Source of the DNA: Kudoa neothunni
Lineage: Eukaryota; Cnidaria
DNA length: 64,000 nt
Reading direction: 5' to 3'
Assembly (NCBI GenBank): GCA_964304625.1
Contig: OZ199840.1
Span: 10,230,001-10,294,000, forward strand
This document shows, piece after piece, positions 1 through 13,130 of the stretch (positions within the stretch are counted from its first letter, which is position 1; the number at the start of each line of letters is the position of its first letter). The translations under genes were made by a program, and so were the position numbers. Below the pieces are notes generated by a model. The model saw nothing but the letters and a program-made list of their open reading frames with translations, ran no database searches and had not been told where the DNA came from.

Positions 1-62
1 AAAATAAGTGTAATGATTGTTGATGATAGTCGATATGGTTAGAGTTGTTATTTCCGTTTTAG

Positions 63-843
63 GTTGCTGGTGTAAATATTGGTCCTGTGCATAAGAAAGA
101 TGTGTTGAGAGCATCGGTTATGCATCAAAAAAAACCAATGTATGCGGTTATATTGGCATTCGATGTGAAAGTTGAATCGGAAGCCATTTTATACGCCAAA
201 AAAGAAAATGTTAAAATTTTCACTGCTGACATTATCTACCATTTGTTCGACAGTTTCACCCAATACAACAAAGAATGCAATGAGGCCATAAAGGAACAAC
301 ATCGTGCGTTAGCCGTTTTCCCATGCAAGCTGAAAATTCTTCCACAGTTTATTTTTAACGAGCGTGATCCCATTATTATGGGTGTTGCTGTGGATGCTGG
401 AAGTTTGCATATTGGTACACCTTTGTGTGTCCCTTCTAGAGATGTATTTTCTCTGTGTGTCAATATGTCTATTGATATATTTAATTAGTTCGTCTCAATT
501 GGAACTGTGGCCACTATTGAAATAAACAAAAAACCAATCACCAAAGCAACTGTTGGCCAAGAGGTTGCTATCAAGATTATTCCGGTTAGTGGAGAAACTC
601 CCAAAATGTATGGGCGTCATTTCGATCACAACGATATGCTTGTTAGCAAGGTACACTCACTCCGCTTTTATTCACTTCCTATATTTAATTTTCAATTAAG
701 CTGCTCTTATTTTTTCTAATTTCTTATGTTTTTAGGTCACGCGGGATTCCATTGATATTCAAAAGGACTTGTTCAGAGATGAAATGACCAAAAGTGACTG
801 GATTCTGATAAAAGACTTGAAGAAAGTGTTTAATATTCTTTAG
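63..843 (+). CDS. EIF5B: eIF5B, C-terminal three exons (partial)
   Basis: This is the 3' end of translation initiation factor 5B, the GTPase that joins ribosomal subunits in the cytoplasm. Exons are 63-443, 489-650 and 736-843, joined in phase 0 by introns of 45 and 85 bp. The first exon follows an acceptor at 61-62, so the G domain and earlier exons lie left of the window. The 216 residues match domains III-IV of the animal protein: an INIGPVHKKDV start, EIIYHLFD-like and VFPCKLKILPQ stretches, RDPIIMGV, GETPKMYGRHF, and the terminal FRDEMTKSDW then LKKVFNIL before TAG. The last motifs are the C-terminal helix region that binds eIF1A in known homologues. No defect is seen. Identity rests on my recall of the human sequence, but the match is dense over the whole length. 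Confidence 0.96.
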
Positions 844-995
844 CTGTATGTGTGTGTTATAACTTTTAATTGATATTATGTGTGATTTGGTTGTATTTTT
901 TTTAATAATTACGCAAGCATGATTAATTTTTTATATATGGCTGTAGCTGTAGCAGGGATGATCAGACTTGCCCTGATTCGGATAGGGAGCCAACT

Positions 996-1654
996 TTAAC
1001 CTTCTAATCTCGAAAGGAGTTGGGATAGAAATCTACCCCTATGAGACTTTGTTTATTCTATAATTCGTTACTTATAATTTCAAACTTTCTGAGATGACCT
1101 GTATTCCTCCAAAATAATTTTTTTGCAAATCAAAATAAAATAACAATTTATTACTATTATATTGGCGGGAATATACGTTTTCCACCTTCCGATGGACTTT
1201 GGGGTAATTTTCTACCCTACAATTTTTTTTGCTAAAATTAAAGAAGAAATAATTTTTAGCGTAAGTGGTGAGTTTTAGGATTTTCTATAGCCTAGATTTT
1301 ACGATGTAACACTTTTCATACTGTAAATAGATCACGTGATTTCATATAAAAAACGCTTTTTGCTGTTAATTTTCGGAGGGAGTTTTTGAAATGATGGTGA
1401 AATTATTATATGGCTTATTAAAGGAGAAAATCGTGGAAACCAAAAACCTTAAACCGCCTTCAATCCTTATTACAAGAAAATGGGTTAAAAAATCAACGTT
1501 GTGTGCGCGCGCGATTTACAATAAATTTTTTAATATAAAATATTTAAAAAGAAATGCATAGGATATTAAATGCCATTACTTCCGACGTAAGGAGATATAT
1601 GAATTTTAAAATCGTATTCGGGTAGATTCTACCCCAAGATCATCGGAGGGTTAA
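996..1654. mobile_element. TTAA-flanked piggyBac-type non-autonomous element
   Basis: A 659-bp stretch starts TTAACCTTCTAATCTCG and ends ATCGGAGGGTTAA, with TTAA at both edges. Just inside each end is a short GGGTAGA/TCTACCC-type palindromic block. TTAA target duplications and CCCTC-like tips are the signature of piggyBac elements. No coding sequence is visible, so it would be moved in trans. Ends resemble those at 36,205 and 39,602 but the interior differs. Confidence 0.55.
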
Positions 1655-2920
1655 ATGCAGTCAAAACTATACCTACATGGATATTATGATCCATGTCGAT
1701 AGCCACTTCCCCAAAATTATTATTTTATGTCTATAATATGTAAATGTAGAGAATATTACATTCGCATTTGTGAGTTTTGTGAGCATGTATGCGGGGAACA
1801 AATTGTTGCTTAATTTAAATTTATTATTAATTTATCTTGAATCGTTATGTACATTAAAAATTATTTTATTCAATATAAAGTCAGAATGACTGCATTACCT
1901 CGGCAAAAAAGGTATCTTTAGTGTATATCAATTTTTTAACTAGGATTAAAAGAGTTTTATTATAGGACTGTATATTTGTCATAACATTTCAAACAACTTC
2001 TACAAATTGTAAACTTGTTCATTGAAATTATTAGTGTAAGCAATTATGGTAAGTAATGAATGTAAAATAAGAAAAGTAGTGCATTTTTATATAAATATGA
2101 TTCCAATATTTTTCCATTAAAATATCCGTTTTTTTTAAACTTGTATACTAGATAATTTATCGTGCGGCCATTATTAAATCTGAATATTCACTCTTTTAAA
2201 TAAATTATTTATGGAGAAATCGACAATTTTAACGACAGAAAGGAACTATTTCTGGAGAAATTCAGTAAGGCATGATTAAGATTAAATAAGATGAAATTCA
2301 AAGTTTATACAGTAGGTTTAATATTGTTTATAAAGCCTAATTTCATATAAATCTAAAATAGTTGATTTATTTCTAAATATTATTATGAGAAACTTTTAAC
2401 GCCGAGAGCATAATGTAAAAGTATATATTGATGCTAAAAATCGGGTTTAGTTAAGAAAGTACGCTTGTTGACTTATTATTTTATCATATTAAAGAGAGAT
2501 TCGACGTAGTAAAAAATAAACAGGTAATATGTAACGGTATCTATTTTTGTATAGATTCATATAGAATTTTACTAATTTTTTTCCACCCGATTTATAATCG
2601 AACCATAAATTTAACAAATTGATTATTTTATATTTTTTTATAAATTTCAAAAATGTTGTCAAACTTTATTATAAGATAAATAATTATTATTTTTCTTTAA
2701 TTTATATTTTTGGCGTTATTGGGATTACACTTATTATGTCATTGCATGTATTCTCTTATTTTTTTAAATAAAATTAAATGTACCTATTAATCTTTTTTTA
2801 TTGTTTAAATAATTATTATTAGAAAATGCATGCGTACTTTGAGCAAACTTTAATTTGTTGTCATGTACAACAAAATAAAATCATTAAAGTACATGAAAAA
2901 CGAGAAAAACTAGATTATAC

Positions 2921-3635
2921 TGCGATGTTTCCCAACTCTTTTCCTCTCCTCTCCCATTTTTTCTTAATAAACAATTCCACGACCCATATTTTTCAAAAGT
3001 ATTTATTTTTCAATATAAAATGTTTACAATTTTGATTCAAACGTCATATCACATTCAAATTTTCAAGTGGTTAATATATACTTTTTTTCTTACTAAAATT
3101 AAGTTATATTCTAGCATATCCAATTAAATTTATCAATGGAACTTAGAATTAACACTTTTATTACTTCATCCCGTCAAAAATAGTGTTATGTGAAACTCGT
3201 TGTAATCTAATTCGCACTAAATAAGACTTTAAGGCATACAGGTCTTATTAAACCCAAAAGAAATAATATAGGAAAGAAAATAATCAATATTATATTGAGT
3301 TAAATCAAAAAAAGGGAGATCACAATAATAAATAAGACAAGATTGGGATTAAAACCATTCTGCTTTTGTTCAAGTTAAGATCATTTGAATGATATCACTT
3401 ATGTTTATATAATTAGTTATTTCTTTTTGGGTTTTTTTATGACGTTAATAGTCACTTAAAAATGAACGAGATCGAGGTGTTGATTTCAAAATGCCTTACA
3501 ATACCCAATATCTCATCATTAACCGTGTCACATAAATACTCAGGATTTTCCACGTTTCACCAGAGGGGTTCATCAAACGTTCAACAATTTCTATTCCCCA
3601 TCAAAATATTTCCACGCCCGCGTTGAGAAACACTG
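2921..3635. mobile_element. hAT-like non-autonomous DNA transposon
   Basis: The left end reads TGCGATGTTTCCCAACTC and the right end GTTGAGAAACACTG. Together they form imperfect inverted repeats of the CAGTGTTTCCCAAC type seen in hAT elements. The 6-mer TTATAC stands directly outside both ends (2915-2920 and 3636-3641), as a partial target duplication would. The right 180 bp align by eye with the element at 24,861-25,130. No transposase is seen inside. Confidence 0.5.
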
Positions 3636-4059
3636 TTATACAGCCATCAAACCATACAGAAATAGTACTTTAAATACGATTAATCTATAAAAAATATCTT
3701 AAACTTTATAGTTTTAACTAAATAATAGGAAAAAATGCAGTTTTTCGGTGGTTATTAAATAAACGAAGAAATATGTAACCAAGTTACAAAATAATGGTTA
3801 TTTTAATCATCTACCAACCTATAATTTGATTATAATTAAGAACTTAAACAATATTAATACTATTTTAAAATAACAAATAAATAAAATTACTGACTCAAAC
3901 AATTCTAATAATTTACTTTCATGGGTATATTTGATTATTGTCACGACCACGGAAATATGAACAAAGAAACAAATAAAAATAAAATACATTGATTAGAAAA
4001 AATATTATGAGCAGGAAAAATTATAGATTTACACGGAGAATTTCCATATCTCCACTAAG

Positions 4060-4529
4060 TCAATAATCAGGAACCGGACTAATGTTGATGTGTCTTTCGG
4101 GATGAGACGGCTGGTTTGGCGTTTCGTAAGGGGGCGGAGGAACATCATTTTTCCCACTAGTGTAAACATCTGTCTTGCACGAGGTGTAAACTGGCGCTCT
4201 AACTTTAGGTAAAACTTCATTAGTTGAGATTGGATGAATTCCTAACACAGCTATATGAGTCCTATCTTGCCGTGTTCCAAGCGGTAATATTTCTACGTAT
4301 GTGCCGTGTGAATGATGAGTTGCTCCGTGATGATGGTTTCCTAAAAAATAAGATAAATTAACAGCTAAGAGACACACTTTGTGTTATATTTGGATTAGAC
4401 GTGATAGAATCCTTTTGTTCACCTACCCCTAACGTTCCTTTCATATACTTGGATTACCCATCTGTAGAAATACCAAAGAAGGAGGAAAAACAAGAAAATA
4501 GGCAAACAGCTAAAGAGCAGTACACCCAT
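4060..4529 (-). CDS. Small single-pass membrane protein with PPPPY tail (family member 1)
   Basis: Two exons: 4427-4529 and 4060-4340, joined by an 86-bp GT-AG intron in phase 1, giving 127 residues. An in-frame TAA directly precedes the ATG, which fixes the start. Exon 1 encodes a hydrophobic segment (about residues 3-22, rich in Leu/Phe) followed by Arg, so the tail should be cytoplasmic. Exon 2 holds a His-rich patch, a conserved-looking middle and PPPPYETP near residue 107. PPxY motifs bind WW domains, commonly of Nedd4-type ubiquitin ligases or Yorkie-like regulators. The gene shares exon plan, intron phase, size and strand with those at 14.4 and 18.7 kb, although the sequences are otherwise very divergent. 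I do not recognise the family; the layout recalls WBP1/Shisa-type adaptors, but no Cys-rich ectodomain is visible. Function is inferred only from the motif. Confidence 0.72.
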
Positions 4530-5207
4530 TTAATGAAGAGATGAGCTTGTTGTTAAACAAATAATGATTAGAGTCTCTAGGGTTAACTATAGATACTCGT
4601 AATTAATTCTTTCCACGACAGGCTGAATGAATGGTGTTGATTATGCTATGTAACCTTATGATTCAAGGAAACTAATTATACGAATGTATTTTCAGACTGT
4701 GATTTTTTATATCGATGAATCTTGATAAAAGGTTTTCTATTAATCAACCTAAAAAGGTGATATTACATTCACTAATGACTCTCCTTGATCACGTAGCAAA
4801 ATATTGTTCTTATTTAATGTTAAAATGCCACCATACATGCTTACATTCAAACTTATTTAAAGCGGTTTTAAGTTTTTTAATGTTTATACTATCATATTTT
4901 TTTAAATGAATACGTTTTGGAATTTTATATGTATCAAATATTTTTCTGACTCAGTATTACATAATTAATCATAACAAAAATAATGTATTTAGAATATTAA
5001 TCACAATTGTTAATGGTTCTTTTTCTAAAGATAAATTCATTTTCAAAGTGGTGAAAATATTGAGTTTTTATTTTTAGATTCTATGAAAAAGTAGAGATGG
5101 TTATTTTATCAGGGATTAATATAGATCAACATCTATTAAAGAAGTTGAAGTCGGATAAAAAAATAAGCTGTTGTCATATGCTCAGGCAATTACAATTTAA
5201 AGGAAAT

Positions 5208-5432
5208 GGCTATTGACACGGGTCATAATATCCGACAGGTATAGCTTTTACTGTATTTAATTGTTTCTGGTCACCGGATTGCTCAAAGGAGTCAGAAATA
5301 ATTAAATGTCGCAGATTTAAAAAAAAATAAATCTTCATACAACTTGTGTGTGAGTAAGAATTTTCCGGATTAAAAATTTATATTGCGCAAGCGTACATGT
5401 CGTTTGGGATTAAAGTTAGAGTGCCAACAGCT
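5208..5432 (-). mobile_element. 220-bp MITE family B, inverted copy
   Basis: Ends read GGCTATTGACAC and GTGCCAACAGC, forming the inverted repeat that defines a dispersed family in this window. Other copies are near 6474-6618 (shortened), 10608-10823, about 12340-12520, 42240-42420, 53985-54202, 54229-54388 and 60730-60952. The middle typically holds a GCGCACGC-like stretch and a TGTTTACAGATTTAATTTTTTAG-like core. No coding capacity. The superfamily is not clear to me. Confidence 0.6.
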
Positions 5433-5849
5433 CCTGCCAACTTTATTAGCCAATAGACATAGACACAGCTACAAAATATCATTATCCCTCTGAGGAAAAC
5501 CATGAGCTCCATGAGCCTACGTAAGGATTAAACGGGGCCGGTTGGCGCTAAAATTGGTGTTCTTTGAGTCAAAGTCTTGCGTAAATTAAAAAAAATCCGA
5601 TATATAATGATACGTACTATTAAAAAATTTTTCATTATTTCTAACGCTAATCTTTTATATTAATTTTAAGGATTTACACGATTTCACTTTATCTAAGTAT
5701 ACCCCCAACTTGCGATATACGATTTATTGGTCTTTTCAACTAATTTGGACGAGTTTTCAACTCAGATACTGAAATTTTAGAGTCATGCGAATCGCATGAA
5801 TATTTGAAGGAAACGTCGGATTATAGTTACGAATTTGACAGTTAATTAA

Positions 5850-6475
5850 ACGGTAATTTGATATTTTGTGTAAAAGTATTGAGTAACGTTCAATTTTCCG
5901 TTAATAATAATGAGTTCATTGGTGTAGAAAAGGAATTAAAAACAGGACAACATTGTAATCTTTATGGAGTTACCCCAGAAGCTATATTTTCAAGGATAAA
6001 TCTGTTTTTTGATCTCCTACTACAAAATTTGAAGAACCCCTCATCACAACATTATTGATAGTAATATTTAATAGAGGAACTCGGTTGATTCCTTGAATAC
6101 ACAAACATTACTCATTGTCTTGGTTGATTTAAAAAAAAAACTCGAAATGACAAAAGACTTAATTTTGTATACAAACTGTAAAAGTATGAACAACTAGATG
6201 ATAAATGGAAACCCATAGACCTTGTTGAACTGAAAGCATTCATAGGACTGCAACTTCTAGTCGCAACATGTAAATCAAACATGGAAAGCACATCCATTCT
6301 ATGGGCTGAAATTCATAGTAGAGCATTGTTGCTTCGTGCAACCATGAATCGTTTAAGATTTAAAATAATTTTGGCTTACATTCGTTTTGACGAATATTGG
6401 AATAGAAATAATGCAAATGACAAATTTTCGACAATAATGAAAATACTTAGCAATTCTCCGAACATTTTCAAGAAA
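5850..6475 (+). mobile_element. Decayed piggyBac transposase remnant
   Basis: From about 6199 to 6450 one frame reads a stretch typical of the piggyBac DDE domain start: VELKAFIGLQLL, then SILW, a basic MNRLRFKIILAYIRFDE and a final DKFSTI. The family pattern is AFIGLL, LW, MSRxRF, ILxxLRFDD and DKLxPI. Upstream, 5950-6055 reads INLFFDLLLQNL, like the FxLFFTDELL motif that precedes that domain. The two parts are not in one open frame, and the catalytic remainder is missing. Its right side abuts a MITE-B copy at 6474. This is a dead fragment of an autonomous element that may once have mobilised the TTAA elements here. Confidence 0.72.
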
Positions 6476-6618
6476 AAATTGGCGCGGTAAAATTTAATCC
6501 CCAACGATCTTTTCGCATGCACACTCACAAATTTTATTCAGCAACTCTTACTACAAGTTGTTTTAAGATGTAATTTTTTAGCATCTGCTATATTTAATTA
6601 TTTACCTTGCCAATAGCG
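6474..6618 (+). mobile_element. MITE family B, internally shortened copy
   Basis: The left tip ATTGGCGCGGTAAA and right tip TTTACCTTGCCAATAGC match the family ends. The copy is about 75 bp shorter than full-length ones such as 60730-60952. It sits directly against the piggyBac transposase remnant. Confidence 0.55.
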
Positions 6619-6839
6619 ACTTCTTTAAAAATAATTCTATCGTTAAGGTAAAAATGTGAGTAACGAGTTTTCTTCGAATTTAAATTATGATCTTTTTAAA
6701 ACTCAGAGACAATATTAAAATTCTCTTTAAAGGTTATTTTTATGTTAAGGATTAGGATACAACGTCTTGCCAATATTGGCGATGTGAAAAGAGGGCTTGT
6801 AAAGGTAGTTTTACAATTACTCCATTGGATGACATTTCG

Positions 6840-7245
6840 CATGTAAGACAGATAGCACACCGGTGTGACACTCGGACTCAGAACCTAGAGATAATGGGTT
6901 CGAATCCGCCGGTGATCAGATTATAGCTTCCGTGTCGGTGGGTCTCTATCCCATATTTGGGAGCTGTGAAGTGGGGTGAATGTGAATAGGAGTTTGAATC
7001 TCCGGAACCCATCGAAAGGCAAATAATTTGCAGTTCCCACAGAGCCAACGTCCTTAAAGGGATGGGGTTTGGGGTGGTGGTCGCCCTGAGACGAGGATGT
7101 TTAGTGGGTTAAAGTCCCACACTACCACATAAAGATAAGCGACGGGTTTCATGTTACGTCCTGCGGTGCCTAAAGCGTTAATGGAAGAGGTCTGACCAAC
7201 CAGAATTCCACAATCTAATAAGTTGCGCCAGGGGTTTTACCTTCT
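6840..7245 (+). mobile_element. tRNA-derived SINE, copy 1
   Basis: The head looks like a tRNA, with an exact Pol III B box GGTTCGAATCC at 6897-6907 and a plausible A box about 40 bp upstream. A roughly 330-bp body follows, which includes CAGAGCCAACGTCC, a GGTCGCCCTGAGACGAGGATG stretch and GTTAAAGTCCCACA. The same body order recurs at 11,360-11,460 behind another tRNA-like head. Tail and target duplication are not clear. Confidence 0.65.
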
Positions 7246-9175
7246 ATAAAAAAATAATGTGTCCTTAATATTCATTTAGGATCTACATGACCATCTGAAA
7301 AAGTTTTCGACTCCAAGAAATCAGAAACTAAAGTTTTTCGTGCCAAGTGTTCATTGAAATTTATAGAACAAGAGAAAAAGTTACACCTCAATGGCGGCCT
7401 GTTTTTAATATTTTCTCCGTAATAGTTTTAAAATTTTATTGTAATTTGTATCTATTGACAAAGAAATTAAATATATTTGATGGAATATAACATCAAAATA
7501 CACATTGAAAAATTTCGAATAACGCTATTTTAAATAAATGTGATTTATTTTTATTCATAAAATATAATCGATCAAAGATTTTTATTAAAATATAATTTTT
7601 TGTAATTTTTAAATAATTATAAACATATCTGAAAGGTTGAGAGATTAATTTAAGAACGTTATTCAGGGATTATTGTTGTGTATTATCCAATAAATCATTA
7701 TTTATAAATTATATATCTACTTCTACAAAATATATATACTAAAATTCAATCTGTTAGATTTCGTTTAAAAATCTTCAACTATAAATATTTTTAAGTATAG
7801 AATAGTTTTAAAAATGAGAAATTGCCAACAAATTGATAATTGATGCGCAAAAATTATTGATAAAGCATATTGATTATATCAATACATTAATTACAAATCA
7901 GATAGAAAACAAATTTTAAATGCATTATAAAGATAGCGCATGAAATTTTTGTTTGGATATGATACAAATAGATAGGATCTTTAGTCAACTTTTATGTTTT
8001 CTGTAATTTGATGATACCGGTCGATAAAAACTTTGATAACAGTATAAATTTTAGAATCATCGTAACAAGGGGTCTCTAGTTTTGATGCTTATTAAAAAAT
8101 CGACGCTAATATTGGCTACTTTAGCATTCGTACATGCGTTGACGCCTTGAATTCAAATAAATTTTAAAAAAGGTCCCCCAGAAAAATTTTCTTATAGTAA
8201 AATAGCGATGATTATGAACTACCAAAAAAATAGCAGAAACAAAATATTTTTAAATTTCGCTATTTTCAGGTATTAAAAAAATAGCTGACAGAGAAGAAAT
8301 GCGATGAAATGTCTATTTTAACGAAATAAGTTTCTTTGACTTTATGCGGTCAAAAGTTTTACATTTTTCGAGGGTAATTTCATTTTCCAATATTAACAGA
8401 TTAGACCATTTTAAACCGCTTCTAAGTTTGTGTATTCAACAAGAAGACTATCAATTTGTCCCATATTATGCCCCTTTAACTATTTTCGAATGATACCGGA
8501 AAATAGTCTTCAAAAATTTAATAAGAATTCAAGGATAAAAATTGTCAGAAATAAATTTTGATCGAAAAAAACTATCCTACTTATAACTAATCGTTTTTAC
8601 GTAAAATATTATCTTCAGGCCTTAAAAAATTGGGAATGAAAGAGTTAAATAAAATAAACTATTATAATATATATCTTTTTTTCATCAAAACATTAAAAAT
8701 TATTTACAGTTAAAATAATATTATGGAAATATTAATTTAATAAAATAAATGATTCGTTCAGTAAATATTTCTAAGGGTATAGGTTGGATTTATGATAGAA
8801 TTTAAAGAAAACTTATTCAAGAAACTTATACATTTAAAGAAAAAAAATAATTTTATATTCTAAATACAATTTAAATTATAGCGGTGATTTGATAATTAGG
8901 GAAATTAGAAGTGTTTGTATTTTTTACAATATAATGTAAGGTTTTATATAACAAAAAATGATTTAAATAATACTTAAACTTTGTTATTTTTTTGTTTTTA
9001 TATTTCAAATTTAAATGGAGTGGTTATTTTGGAAAATACCTACATTAAAATCTACCATTTTATTGAACCTTAATTTTAACACATATTTATTAGGTTTTCA
9101 AGATAAATAACAAGTGATGAACAACAAATGGCATTTTACCCCTAAAACGCTAAATAAATATCCACTGAATCGTGT

Positions 9176-9350
9176 TTAGATGGTTTGGTGAAGTTCAATT
9201 TTTTTCGTTCTACACAACTGTAAAGTAATGAAAAGGTTAGGTTAAGCAGTTGGGTAGGACATAATGGGTGATTCCCTTGAGAAGAGGTAAGCCATCTAAG
9301 ACGATAAGAAAAAGATGGTCGAGGAATATTATGGGAATATATTTGTATCA
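9176..9350 (+). mobile_element. Possible LINE 3' coding remnant
   Basis: One frame reads FRWFGEVQ and, about 70 bp on in another frame, VIPLRRGKPSKTIRKRWSRN. This resembles the tail of many LINE reverse-transcriptase proteins (RWFGHVxRM, then RGRPxxxWxxxI). It is short, in two frames, and no upstream RT motifs were found, so the call is tentative. Confidence 0.35.
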
Positions 9351-10607
9351 GTTATCTACAATATATTATAAATTATCCGTATAAACATGTTGAAATTACA
9401 TCGGCACAGTTTAACCGCCATTAATCATTGGAGTCGTCCTTCACAGCTTTATTCGTACGATGGAGGCGGATTTTGGCCGCTGTAAGCAGTCAACTCTTGG
9501 GCTATATATTTTGGGGCTCGTGGTGGATTGTTCGAAAATTTTATTTGATTATGGTTAGCAAATTGTGGGGTTGGTAAGTTCCTAGAACTACTCCCTAAAT
9601 GTATTGTTTCAAATATTGACCCACATTAATTAGCCCTTATCCACAAACATTTAAGGAATTAAAACTCACCCGAAAAAATAAAACATTTACAACTGTATTT
9701 GACAACAAAAACGATGAACACTATCAAATATATGCAAAACAGAATCGTTGTAAATATTATGACCATATTGTAGGTCAAATTCACCTATTTTTTCATCAAA
9801 GCTATATCGGCACTGATTTTAAATGGAGAAATTACTTTTAGATTCATTATGGTTTTTGGAGGTGGATTATAGTTTTATCAGTAACTTTCTTAATATAAAT
9901 ACATTTAAGTTACGCAATACCTATCTGAATACATTTTCAACAGTTATTCATTACTTGGTCCTGCTATGATTATTATTAATTTATGAGAAACAAACTTTAT
10001 TAGTGGGATCCACTTAAAGGGTAGCCGACTACCTAATCAAAATATTTACCTAATAATTAAAGTAACACTTGGGCTCATCTGATAAACTCTTTAATCTCAT
10101 ACTACGTGAAATTGTAGATTGTATTTATTGGATTGATATCTTAACAAATATAATGCTGAAAAAACGTAAAACCATTATACGAAATTTTTTACCATAGAAA
10201 AGTATGATTTTATTTATTGACTTTTTCAATAAGCAGAAATAATATTCAAGCATTGGTATATATCATCTAATCCATGTAAGTTAAATCTTCTTTTCTCAAA
10301 AGAAATACATCATACGGATTTGTATACATTACTAAAAAATTTCCTTGGACTTATTTTACTCCAATTAAATATAACAATTTTTGTTCCATAATTGAATTTT
10401 AAGTTATTATACTTGATAAATTTTATGTATGGATTGTTGAGGAATCTGCCAACATTATACTAATGAGAAGGAAAAAACGAACGTGATAGGGAATTGGGAT
10501 CATTTCTGAATAAAGTTTCCATATTTTTAAATTATATCAACAATTTAAAATGTGTAAGTATGTGAAAATTTCAATTAAGTCTAATAATAACGTTATTAAT
10601 CGGCATA

Positions 10608-10823
10608 GGTTATTTATGTGGTAAATTTTAATCCTAAATTGCATATACGCATGCTCAATAATAATTATTAATCTTAGAAACTCTTACTCATAAACTGTAT
10701 ACAGATTTAATTTTTTAGGAGCTGTTATATATTATTTCTAGATCCTAAGAACGTAGTGGTTTTACAAAATAAAATACAATCAAAATTAGTGACACCTGAA
10801 TATTATTTACTGTGCAAGTAGTC
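10608..10823 (+). mobile_element. MITE family B copy
   Basis: Starts GGTTATTTATGTGGTAAAT and ends ATTTACTGTGCAAGTAGTC, an imperfect inverted repeat shared with 60730-60952. The interior shows the family core (CTGTATACAGATTTAATT then TTTTAGGAGC). Non-coding. Confidence 0.55.
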
Positions 10824-11129
10824 ACTTTGTTATTAATTTCTATTCTAAATCGGATTTGGTTATTTCAAAATTATTTCGTGGTTGTATCCACCATTCAAAT
10901 GGATAAAAATTTCGAATTATCTCTGCAAATAATATCATTCAAATATTTCCGCAATCGAAGGATTAATTTGACTATAATAGATGTGTTACATTTAAAAATA
11001 TGATTTTACCTTGAATGCCTTTAATCTTGACTGAAACTATTTTATACCTTCATACAGCAGATATAACATTAAATGATCAATCTCATGGCAAATTTTGGAA
11101 TATGTTTCATACGGATTAAAAACATAATC

Positions 11130-11475
11130 CCCGGCATACGGATGACAAACGTTTCAAGCCTTGGACGGAGAATCGTACGGTCGCAAGTTCGAGACCTGTC
11201 CCGATTGGGCTACCACTTTTCTCTCCTTATTCCCTGATGGAAGATATGGTTAAAGTGTAAACTTGAAATCATGTGCGATCTAACTTTGGTTGCAGTTAGA
11301 CCCGATGAGTAATATTGGATTAAACGTTTGAATCAGCGAGAACACGTTAGGTGACAAAAATCTTGTAGCTCCATAGAACCAACGCCATTCCAGGGTATGA
11401 TTTGAGATGATGATCGCTCTAAGATGAGGATGTTTATTGGGTTTAACTCCCACATAAACACAGAAAAATGTCACA
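11130..11475 (+). mobile_element. tRNA-derived SINE, copy 2
   Basis: A degenerate B box AGTTCGAGACC lies at 11186-11196. It is followed by a body that matches the copy at 6840-7245: a CATAGAACCAACGCC stretch, ATGATCGCTCTAAGATGAGG, and GTTTAACTCCCACA near the end. The tRNA head differs more than the body does. Confidence 0.6.
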
Positions 11476-13130
11476 AAAATTAATGCGAGGGGTTACATAT
11501 TATTTGTTGATGTGCCTTTCCTCATTCGCGGAGCTAGTATGATCAATTCAAAACTCTAGGGTGTATCTTATAAACTGGAAGAGGAGTTATCCTGTACAAA
11601 AAGCATCGTTTTCTTGATGATAATGTGCAATTATTGATTCAAGAAGAGTAACAAATCTAAAAACTTTTTTTAACGAAACAAAATTAATACTAATTTTTCG
11701 GTTAATCTAAATAATTAAAATAAAAAACTTTATATAGTACAGCAGCAAAGTAACCTAATATAAAATTTATATTTAAACTGTTCACCACTATGGTAAAAAA
11801 ATGAGTCAATGTAACCATAGAAGGATAATTTAATTTAATCCTCTAAGTTAAACTGGATAGATTTTTACCCAATTTTGTGAGTTTTGTCAAAAACATTATA
11901 GCGTATTAATGAAACAATAATCCCTATCCATTTTGAACCTTCTATTTTTATGAAAGCTTTCAGAAAAACAAATCGAAAGTATTTTTTGCCATATATCAAA
12001 AAAGTCAATGTATAAAACCCTCTAAATCAATGGTTCTCAATCTGGGATATATTTTAAAAACAGGGGGTAAATAAAGTAACATCAAAATTGGATAGCGGCA
12101 ATTTTTTCGTAATGGGGGTTGTAATGTATTTAAGGATTTCTAAGTAATTATATAATTCATGGCTGTTAAATTCAATAAGCAATTAGCAGTAATGCTAAAA
12201 ATATTTTTTTTTTGAATAAGTATTCAACAACTATTTATAATCAGACTCTTTCTATTAAGGCTCGTTTATCTTTTAGTATTCTAGCCTAATAATACTTAAA
12301 ATGGCTATTTGCATTGTAAATAATATTTAAGAGACATTAGTTTTGACAATTTTTAATTATTTCTAATTCCTAATTGCAAGAGGATGTGCGAGAAATAATT
12401 TATTTTGGCAACAGCTAAAAAGTGAATGTGTAAACAGTTTTTGAGTAAGAGGTGCTAGGATTAAAGATTCCAATTTTGTAGACGTACTTGTCGTTTAGTA
12501 TTAAGATTTACCAAGTCAATAGCGCTTGCCTCAATGCCTCCCAACTGGGATACAAACTATAGACTTGGGAGGGATTGCGAGGTTCGACCACAACAAAGAG
12601 TAAATGTTGAAAAAATTTAGGACAATTACGCCTTATCGCAGAAGTGGGAAAACTTAAAAATCCACGGGCCATTATATTCAAAAATAGCTTTTTACACTGA
12701 CATTAGATAGCAAATAGAAAAATACAGTCGAGATTGGATATTGCGTGATATAAGATTTTCATTATGATAATAATTCCATTGGAGTTTAATTTTAAATCAT
12801 TATAATACTTACGATTAATAAGTTATTTATTTCAAAAAAATTGTTTCTATGTGTCCCTGGCTCAATATTGCATAAAATCTTTTTATTGCGTGAATCTTCC
12901 TCGATCCCCAAAATTACACAATATCGAGTCTCAACTGTAATTTTTTTTAACGTAATTCATTTCAAATCGAATAGATGGAATAATTTGGGGAAATGTATTC
13001 TAAGCGTGAGAATAAAACACATAATTAATATTGAGTAATAACAATTTTTCTGAGATTCGTAATGAAAGAGCTGGGGGTCCTGGTTTTCCCACCCTTGCTT
13101 ATCGTATGCGGAGGGATTGTCAATTTCGTT

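Larger units (their letters stand above)
844..4059. other. Intergenic, repeat-bearing, no gene seen
   Basis: AT-rich spacer between the end of eIF5B and the first PPxY gene. It holds the TTAA element at 996-1654 and the hAT-like element at 2921-3635. The few short reading frames have no recognisable domain or start context, and I found no exon with good splice sites. Confidence 0.6.

Noticed and set aside
5858-6058. A small host gene
   Set aside because: Its end (INLFFDLLLQNL) and position fit the upstream part of the decayed piggyBac transposase, and it has no splice-supported continuation.
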